Shown: positions 1 through 5,154 of the stretch, one piece after another
Position numbering within the stretch: position 1 is the first letter of the stretch
How the letters are laid out: each line of letters starts with the position of its first letter
Origin: BM714 sp964644525
Lineage (GTDB): Bacteria; Bacillota; Clostridia; Peptostreptococcales; BM714
DNA length: 9,273 nt
Assembly: GCA_964644525.1 (NCBI GenBank)
Contig: CAZXWC010000066.1
Span: 1-9,273, forward strand
Direction of reading: 5' to 3'
Translations under genes and position numbers: made by a program
The notes under the pieces: model-generated
What the model saw: the letters and a program-made list of their open reading frames with translations, nothing else
The model's database searches: none
Told to the model about the DNA's origin: nothing

Positions 1-20
1 GATTGCGCAGGAGGTTTAAA

Positions 21-1778
21 ATGAGTACGGATGATCATTTTTCTGACGAATTTATTGGTCCAGAAAACGAAGTATTTCTTTTGGATGGTTGGAAAACAAT
101 ACTGATTGAAGAAAATGGTTTTACCCGCAGGATGATTTCAACCTTTAGACATCTTAATTCCATTGAAGACGTCTACCAAGCAGCAATAGATGCGGTTGAA
201 AACGAAATCGACACATGGGGAGCCGGAATATACACAATAGACGAGGCCACTGGCACTGCGAAACTCAGATGCAGCAGTGACTTGCCGGACGCTTTCATAG
301 AAGACGCCAGGGAAAGGGACCCCCATGTTCTTCCCTACAGTTATGTATTCCAACAAAACAAGCCCCTTATAACCAGCAATTACTCCCGAGTATCTCCTGC
401 AATCGCCAATAAACATGGAATAAAATCCGTAATCTCCGTGCCGATTGAGAGCGATGGAAAGGTTGTCGGCTGCCTCAATGCAGGCAAGGAATCTAAACCT
501 TTCAAGGGGGATGAAGTCAGAAAGATAATTAACATATGCTATTTTCTTTCTATGGAATTCAACAGAATTGAAAGCAAAAGCAAACTTAAAAGCATGAATG
601 AAAACCTTGTCAATTTTTTCAACTGCCTTGACGATTTTTTCTTTGTGCTTGCAAGCGACGGAAGCATTATAGAAATAAACAAAAGTGTTTCAAGCAGGAT
701 GGAATACAGGCGCAATGAGCTTATAGGCAAAAACGTATTAAGCCTGCATTTTCCCAAACATAGGAAAGAGGCCGCCAGAATTATTGCGGATATGCAAAAG
801 GGCAAGATTTTATTCTGCCCCCTGCCTCTAATGAAGAAAAACGGCCAAGCCATAGAGGTTGAAACAAGGATTGTTCCGGGAGTCTGGAACAGGCAAAAGG
901 TCTTGTTTGGAATAAGCAAGGATTTGACCCAAACGAAAGAAGTTGAAAGAATAAAATACATTAGCGACCACGACAATCTTACAGGATTGCTCACCAGGGC
1001 TGTATTCGAGAGCAGACTGCATGCCTGCAGGAATGACAATATTTACCCGGCTTCGATTATTCTGCTGGACATAAACGGATTCCGGATAATAAACAATAAA
1101 TATGGAAATGAAAAAGGAAACCAAGTTCTTAAAGGCCTTGCGGAAAAAATAAAAGAAATGTGCTGCAGGGAAAGTTTTCTGGCCCGCTGGGGAGGAGACG
1201 AGTTNNNNNNNNNNNNNNNNNNNNNNNNNNNNNNNNNNNNNNNNNNNNNNNNNNNNNNNNNNNNNNNNNNNNNNNNNNNNNNNNNNNNNNNNNNNNNNNN
1301 NNNNATGGCAAAAGAGTTTGCGGAATTCATAGGGATGGATAAAGACCAAAAGAACACATTAATGCTGCTGGCCACACTTCATGACATAGGAAAGATTGGA
1401 ATACCCGACAAGATACTGCTTAAAAAAGGAAAACTTACCAAAGAGCAATGGGAAACAATGAAAAAGCATTGTGAAATAGGCAGAAACATAGTTTCGGGAA
1501 TAAGCACTTTCAATCACATAGGCGACTACATACTTCACCACCACGAAAAATGGGACGGCACAGGTTATCCCGACGGACTTTCAGGAAAAAACATACCAAA
1601 AATATGCAGGGCCCTTTCCATAATAGACGCATATGACGTAATGACCCACGAGAGGCCTTACAAGGAAGCCTTTTCCCACGAGGACGCGGTAAAAGAAATA
1701 AAGCGCTGCTCCGGCAGCCAGTTCGACCCGGATCTTGCAGACCTTTTCATGCAATTTATCGCGAGGGAAAAAAGCTGA
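21..1778 (+). CDS. GAF-PAS-GGDEF-HD-GYP cyclic-di-GMP signalling protein (sequence interrupted by gap)
   Basis: Cytoplasmic sensor enzyme of c-di-GMP turnover: GGDEF domains make the messenger and HD-GYP domains hydrolyse it. The ATG at 21 is chosen because AGGAGG lies at 9-14; the frame is also open from a TTG at 3, which would swallow that site. Seen in order: a GAF-like domain (about residues 45-190), a PAS-like domain (about 200-305), the start of a GGDEF domain (DNLTGL near 318, GGDE near 391-394), the gap, then most of an HD-GYP domain with HDIGKIGIPD (H near 454), a HHHEKWDGTGYP segment and DAYDVMTHERPY. No membrane segment or signal peptide is visible, so the input is probably a cytoplasmic ligand. 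The GGDEF half departs from consensus: the guanine-contacting Asp is Asn and the RxxD inhibitory site is absent. The HD-GYP metal ligands after the gap look intact, so phosphodiesterase activity is the safer prediction. Two separate genes joined across the gap cannot be excluded, but this domain order is common. Confidence 0.85.
   Translation: MSTDDHFSDEFIGPENEVFLLDGWKTILIEENGFTRRMISTFRHLNSIEDVYQAAIDAVENEIDTWGAGIYTIDEATGTAKLRCSSDLPDAFIEDARERDPHVLPYSYVFQQNKPLITSNYSRVSPAIANKHGIKSVISVPIESDGKVVGCLNAGKESKPFKGDEVRKIINICYFLSMEFNRIESKSKLKSMNENLVNFFNCLDDFFFVLASDGSIIEINKSVSSRMEYRRNELIGKNVLSLHFPKHRKEAARIIADMQKGKILFCPLPLMKKNGQAIEVETRIVPGVWNRQKVLFGISKDLTQTKEVERIKYISDHDNLTGLLTRAVFESRLHACRNDNIYPASIILLDINGFRIINNKYGNEKGNQVLKGLAEKIKEMCCRESFLARWGGDEXXXXXXXXXXXXXXXXXXXXXXXXXXXXXXXXXXMAKEFAEFIGMDKDQKNTLMLLATLHDIGKIGIPDKILLKKGKLTKEQWETMKKHCEIGRNIVSGISTFNHIGDYILHHHEKWDGTGYPDGLSGKNIPKICRALSIIDAYDVMTHERPYKEAFSHEDAVKEIKRCSGSQFDPDLADLFMQFIAREKS
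1205..1304. other. Assembly gap, 100 Ns
   Basis: Exactly 100 consecutive Ns, the usual placeholder for a gap of unknown length. It begins inside the GGDEF signature, right after GGDE, and ends inside the first helices of the HD-GYP domain. By comparison with the family, the rest of a GGDEF domain plus the start of HD-GYP, including its first metal-binding His, needs roughly 95-110 residues, or about 290-330 bases. The real gap is therefore probably about three times the number of Ns. Confidence 0.97.
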
Positions 1779-1813
1779 AAAATTAAAAAAAACTTTTTTT
1801 CATTCGACATTAT

Positions 1814-1837
1814 TTGACATGGCTTTTAGTGTATAAT
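1814..1837 (+). promoter_or_regulatory. Candidate promoter for the five-gene unit (abnormal spacing)
   Basis: A perfect TTGACA (1814-1819) and a perfect TATAAT (1832-1837) occur in the right order ahead of the operon, but only 12 bases separate them, against the usual 16-18. The TATAAT could instead work with a poor -35 (TTATTT at 1810-1815, 16-base spacer), helped by the A/T tracts upstream. Transcription from this -10 would start near 1844 and give a leader of about 94 bases. That a promoter lies here is likely; its exact -35 is uncertain. Confidence 0.45.
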
Positions 1838-1858
1838 TGCTGTGAGTGTTGAAAATAC

Positions 1859-1924
1859 ATGGATTTAAGGGGTTTTAAGGGCGAGGTCAATGCATTTTGC
1901 AAAAGAGGAATGAAAATTTTTTAG
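1859..1924 (+). other. Possible 21-codon leader ORF
   Basis: An ATG at 1859 opens a short frame of 21 codons ending in TAG at 1922-1924. The stop overlaps the AGGGGG ribosome-binding site of the next gene, an arrangement that could couple translation. Against it: there is no clear Shine-Dalgarno before the ATG, and the peptide has no regulatory run of one amino acid. Probably chance, noted because of its placement. Confidence 0.15.
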
Positions 1925-1937
1925 GGGGATAGTTTAC

Positions 1938-2660
1938 ATGAACGAAAGAGAATACGAAATAGACCTCAGGGACATCTATCAAATCATAAAGAAGCGCTTC
2001 TGGATTTTGGTGGCCATGGCGGTGGTTGCAGCTTCAGCGAGCGCCGTTTTCAGTTATTACATAATGGAGCCGGTGTACGAAACCCGGATCACGCTAATTG
2101 TGGTAAAAGAGCAGGAAGCCGAGCAGGTAATCCAGTACAACGATGTAGTTTTAAGCCAGAAGTTGGTAAAGACATACGGGGAAATAGTAAAAAGCCGCTC
2201 AATAGCCAAAGAGGTAATAAAGAATCTTGAAATAGAAATGACTGTCGACCGCTTGATAAGCTTTGTTGAGGTAAGCCCGGTAAAGGATACAGAGATAATA
2301 TCCATAAAGGTAACAAATAGCGATCCCAAGCTTATAACTGAAATAGCAAACGAGCTTGCGGGTGTATTCATGAAAAAAATAGTCGGAATAATGAGCATAG
2401 ACAATGTGCAGGTAATAGACCCTGCAGAGTTTCCGCGCAGCCCAATCAAGCCAAATAAGGCAATGAACATATCCATAGCGGCTGTCCTTGGAGCCATGCT
2501 GGGCTTGGGAGTGATATTTCTTATCGAGTCTCTGGACAAGACAATAAAAACGGTAGATGACATAGAAAAACACCTTGACATGAATGTAATAGGAATAATC
2601 CCTTTGGTGGAAAAGGAAACCCTTGTCGGGATTGAAAATGAAGAGGGGGGCAGGTCATGA
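1938..2660 (+). CDS. cpsC: Wzz/YveK-type chain-length determinant and kinase adaptor
   Basis: Polysaccharide co-polymerase subunit of the Gram-positive CpsC/CapA/YveK (EpsA) type. It sits in the membrane, sets polymer chain length and, in the family, activates the partner tyrosine kinase through its cytoplasmic C-terminus. The 240-residue protein shows a short cytoplasmic N-terminus with the Wzz-like start (residues 5-20), membrane segment 1 (about 21-43), an extracellular domain, the Pro-rich stretch just before the second membrane segment (SPIKPNK, from residue 168) and membrane segment 2 (about 175-196). A cytoplasmic tail of about 45 residues follows, long enough to dock a kinase. The length is normal for Gram-positive members. 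The start is fixed by AGGGGG at 1923-1928. It is the first gene of the unit and its stop overlaps the kinase start (ATGA), which indicates translational coupling. The symbol follows the streptococcal family; the polymer itself is unknown. Confidence 0.9.
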   Translation: MNEREYEIDLRDIYQIIKKRFWILVAMAVVAASASAVFSYYIMEPVYETRITLIVVKEQEAEQVIQYNDVVLSQKLVKTYGEIVKSRSIAKEVIKNLEIEMTVDRLISFVEVSPVKDTEIISIKVTNSDPKLITEIANELAGVFMKKIVGIMSIDNVQVIDPAEFPRSPIKPNKAMNISIAAVLGAMLGLGVIFLIESLDKTIKTVDDIEKHLDMNVIGIIPLVEKETLVGIENEEGGRS

Positions 2661-3379
2661 AGTTGATAGTGCAGCAAAAGCCCAAGTCTTCAATAGCGGA
2701 GGCCTTCCGCATAATGAGAACAAACATAAGCTTTGCAAACATAGATAAAAACATAAAGACAATACTGGTAACCAGCTCAAACCCTGGAGAGGGAAAAACG
2801 GCAATTGCGACAAACCTGGCCGCAACAATGGCCTTTGAAGGAAAGAAAGTTCTTCTGATAGACGCAGACATGAGAAATCCAAAGGTTGCGAAAAAACTAA
2901 GCATTATTAATGAAAAAGGTCTCTCAAACATAATATCCGGCCAAATATTCTTTGATGACGCGGTATATAAAGATTGCTATGCCAATCTTGACGTTTTGAC
3001 ATCGGGACCAAATCCGCCCAATCCTTCCGAAATGCTGGGCTCTCAAAGCATGGAGGGCCTGCTGCAATTGGTTGAAGGCGAGTACGACACAGTCATAATA
3101 GATTCGCCCCCAATAATTGCTGTAACCGACCCGGCAGTCCTTGCCGCAAAAGTGGATGGAACCATACTTGTAATAGAGTCCGGCAGGACAGACATAGACC
3201 AGGCCATTCACTCAAAGAGATTGCTTGAAAATGTAAATGTAAACATGATTGGCGCAGTGCTGAACAAGGCTCCCTCAAGGGTAAGAGGCTACTACGCATA
3301 CTACTACAGCCAGTACTACGGCTATGGAGAACCGAAAAAGAAGAAAAAGAAAAGAAGAAAGACAGCTGAAAATGGATAA
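2657..3379 (+). CDS. cpsD: Bacterial tyrosine kinase (BY-kinase), CpsD/CapB type
   Basis: Cytoplasmic ATP-dependent protein tyrosine kinase that autophosphorylates a C-terminal Tyr cluster and, with the membrane adaptor encoded just before it, controls surface polysaccharide production. The 240-residue protein has the E-x2-R-x2-R oligomerisation motif (E15, R18, R21), Walker A with GEGKT (44-48), Walker A' VLLIDAD (65-71), a GPNPPNPSEML segment (117-127) and Walker B VIIDSPP (146-152). The Tyr cluster spans residues 212-223 with eight tyrosines. Unusually, it is not the end of the protein: a Lys/Arg stretch (227-235) and a short tail follow, so the cluster is followed by a strong positive charge. 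The start overlaps the adaptor stop by four bases, and the last codons overlap the phosphatase start. A ParA/MinD-like ATPase is the only alternative, and the Tyr cluster and neighbours rule against it. Confidence 0.94.
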   Translation: MKLIVQQKPKSSIAEAFRIMRTNISFANIDKNIKTILVTSSNPGEGKTAIATNLAATMAFEGKKVLLIDADMRNPKVAKKLSIINEKGLSNIISGQIFFDDAVYKDCYANLDVLTSGPNPPNPSEMLGSQSMEGLLQLVEGEYDTVIIDSPPIIAVTDPAVLAAKVDGTILVIESGRTDIDQAIHSKRLLENVNVNMIGAVLNKAPSRVRGYYAYYYSQYYGYGEPKKKKKKRRKTAENG

Positions 3380-4163
3380 TCCCTGCAGCTTTGTGGACCT
3401 TCACAGCCACCTGCTTCCGGGCCTTGACGATGGAGCGGAGGACTGGGAGACCTTTCTTGACATAGCCCGCTATTCGGTCGAAAATGGGGTAAGTACCATG
3501 GCTGCAACCTCTCACTGCGATTCCGAGAATCTTCCTGATAAAGAAGACTACCTGAAGACCTTTGACCAGGCGGTCAGCCTCCTTAAGACCAGGGGCATAG
3601 GCCTAAGGATTGAGATGGGCAGTGAAATAGCCATGGGACCGTCGACTGGAAGTCTTATAGAAAGCGGGGATCTTATTCCCATAGGCCACACAAACTACTA
3701 CCTTGTGGAGCTGCCCTTTACTCAGCTGCCAATATACGCAAACAAAGCCCTCTACGCCATTATTCTTGCGGGGGCAAGGCCCATACTGGCCCACCCCGAA
3801 CGCTACGCATACACAGATCCCAAGAGCGAATTCTTTAGATGGGCTGCCGGAAACGGCGTTCTTTTCCAGATAAACGCGGCAAGCATAATAGGAAAAAATG
3901 GAGGGCGGGCAAAAAAACTGGCGAAAAAGATGATAAGGAAGGGCATGGCCCACCTTGTTGCGTCAGACTGCCACAATGCCCATGACAGGCCCCAGACCAT
4001 GCCCCGGGCCTTTAAAGCGATAGAGGCAGAGTTTGGAGAGGCAAAGGCCAGAGAACTCTTTTGCCTTAACCCCGGAACCATCCTTATAAACAAAAGTGTT
4101 GAAACAATGGAAATAAATACCGGAGTGTGGAGAAAGAAATTCAGTTTCTGGAAAAAATACTGA
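3372..4163 (+). CDS. cpsB: PHP-family protein tyrosine phosphatase, CpsB/CapC/YwqE type
   Basis: Metal-dependent phosphatase that removes phosphate from the Tyr cluster of the kinase, closing the regulatory cycle. The ATG at 3372 is chosen because the PHP motif then begins at residue 9, as in the family; this gives 263 residues and an 8-base overlap with the kinase. An upstream in-frame ATG at 3324 would add a 16-residue Lys/Arg-rich extension made of kinase tail codons. Metal-binding residues seen: H11 and H13 (DLHSHLLPGLDDG), H48, E85 (GSE), H141 (LAHPERY), D199 and H201 (SDCH). All expected ligands are present, so the enzyme should be active. There is no signal peptide, so it is cytoplasmic. 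No strong Shine-Dalgarno precedes the start, only the purine-rich kinase tail, so translation probably depends on coupling. A histidinol-phosphatase-like role is unlikely given the neighbours. Confidence 0.92.
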   Translation: MDNPCSFVDLHSHLLPGLDDGAEDWETFLDIARYSVENGVSTMAATSHCDSENLPDKEDYLKTFDQAVSLLKTRGIGLRIEMGSEIAMGPSTGSLIESGDLIPIGHTNYYLVELPFTQLPIYANKALYAIILAGARPILAHPERYAYTDPKSEFFRWAAGNGVLFQINAASIIGKNGGRAKKLAKKMIRKGMAHLVASDCHNAHDRPQTMPRAFKAIEAEFGEAKARELFCLNPGTILINKSVETMEINTGVWRKKFSFWKKY

Positions 4164-4184
4164 GGCCTTTTAAGAGAGGTGCTT

Positions 4185-5135
4185 ATGAAAATAAAAAAAA
4201 CAGCAATTTACATACTTGCGCTCTGCCTTATAATGCCTCTTTCACAGGCCTATGCAGAGCCCATAGACATAGAGGCAATGGACTTTGTCTTCGAACGCTT
4301 CGAGGGCCTGACCTACATCAAAAAGGCAATGGCCTACCAGTACATGGAGGGTGCCATGAACAACGAGAATTCCCTGGAAAATTTCAAAGGAACCGCCGAC
4401 TGGCTTCTCAACGAAGAACGCCTGGCCCTGCTTGAAAAAAACGGAATAGACCGTAGCGACATAATGGAAAACCTGGATGCCTTAAAGACATGGACAAGGG
4501 AGGACCGCTTGTCACTCGTCGATGCCTTCAAGCAAAAGGACAGGGAGGACATAAGAGAGCTAAACGAAAAATACACAAGGAAAGACATGTTCACCGATAT
4601 GGATGGTCACTGGGCAATAGAAGCGGTTGAGGAAATGGCGACTCTTGGCATTATAAAGGGAAGAGGAAATGGAATATTCGATCCCGACTCAAGAGTTAGC
4701 CGGGCCGAATTTGCGGCCATAATGGTACGCCTGGCAGAGACAAAGAAGCCTCTGGCAGAAAGTCCGGCCCTTTTGAGGGACATACCGTCAGGCAGCTGGT
4801 ACGAGAGTCCAATAAGAAAAGCCTACAAGGCAGGCATACTCAGCGGCGACGGAAAAGGAAAGATAAGGCCCGGAGAAGGAATAAGCAGGCAGGAGATGGC
4901 CGTAATGGCGGTAAACCTTTCAAATTCCATTGGAAAGAGCCTGCCCCAGCCGGCAAACCTCTTGGTGTTTTCAGACAGGGCAAGCATAGCGTGGTGGGCA
5001 AAAAAACCGGTCGCAACTGCAAAAGCCGCGGGCTGGATAAAGGGAATGGGAAACGGAAGAATGAATCCGGCGGATACAGTAACAAGAGCCCAGGCGGTTG
5101 CACTTATAAAAAGAATAAACAATTACATCAATTGA
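4185..5135 (+). CDS. Secreted protein with three C-terminal SLH domains (316 aa)
   Basis: Exported surface protein, predicted to attach non-covalently to cell-wall polysaccharide through SLH domains. The ATG at 4185 follows AGAGAGG (4173-4179) and begins a clear signal peptide: basic N-terminus, hydrophobic core, and a cut after AYA (residue 24). A GTG at 4179 lies inside the ribosome site and is unlikely. Residues 25 to about 133 form a charged, probably helical region that I do not recognise. Three SLH repeats follow: about 136-186 (FTDMDGHW, SRAEF), 196-246 (SRQEM) and 260-314 (TRAQ). The usual TRAE motif thus weakens toward the C-terminus. It begins 21 bases after the phosphatase gene, so it is almost certainly co-transcribed. 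It may be a small wall-anchored scaffold or a polymer-binding accessory; no enzymatic motif was seen. Confidence 0.87.
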   Translation: MKIKKTAIYILALCLIMPLSQAYAEPIDIEAMDFVFERFEGLTYIKKAMAYQYMEGAMNNENSLENFKGTADWLLNEERLALLEKNGIDRSDIMENLDALKTWTREDRLSLVDAFKQKDREDIRELNEKYTRKDMFTDMDGHWAIEAVEEMATLGIIKGRGNGIFDPDSRVSRAEFAAIMVRLAETKKPLAESPALLRDIPSGSWYESPIRKAYKAGILSGDGKGKIRPGEGISRQEMAVMAVNLSNSIGKSLPQPANLLVFSDRASIAWWAKKPVATAKAAGWIKGMGNGRMNPADTVTRAQAVALIKRINNYIN

Positions 5136-5154
5136 AAAGGGAGATGACTGGAAG

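Larger units (their letters stand above)
1779..1937 (+). other. Intergenic leader region upstream of the polysaccharide unit
   Basis: This 159-base stretch separates the c-di-GMP gene from the five-gene unit. It holds an A8-C-T7 tract just after the stop codon (1785-1800), a TATAAT box (1832-1837), a perfect 10-base palindrome TTTTGCAAAA (1895-1904), and a strong Shine-Dalgarno AGGGGG (1923-1928) nine bases before the next ATG. No GC-rich hairpin followed by a T tract is present, so no convincing intrinsic terminator for the first gene is seen. I do not recognise a c-di-GMP riboswitch or any other riboswitch. Confidence 0.6.

Noticed and set aside
3..20. TTG start giving six extra residues to the c-di-GMP protein
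   Set aside because: It would place the AGGAGG ribosome site inside the coding sequence; the ATG at 21 has ideal spacing.
1785..1800. A8-C-T7 tract as a terminator of the first gene
   Set aside because: Stem of A-T pairs only and no T tract after the hairpin; more likely a flexible or UP-element-like stretch.
1838..1937. Possible c-di-GMP riboswitch in the leader of the polymer unit
   Set aside because: I looked because of the neighbouring c-di-GMP gene, but the leader lacks the conserved stem and loop sequence of the known classes that I can recall.
2057..2677. Long antisense open frame of 206 codons opposite the adaptor gene
   Set aside because: No Shine-Dalgarno or recognisable domain; it mirrors the codon pattern of the well-supported adaptor gene on the other strand.
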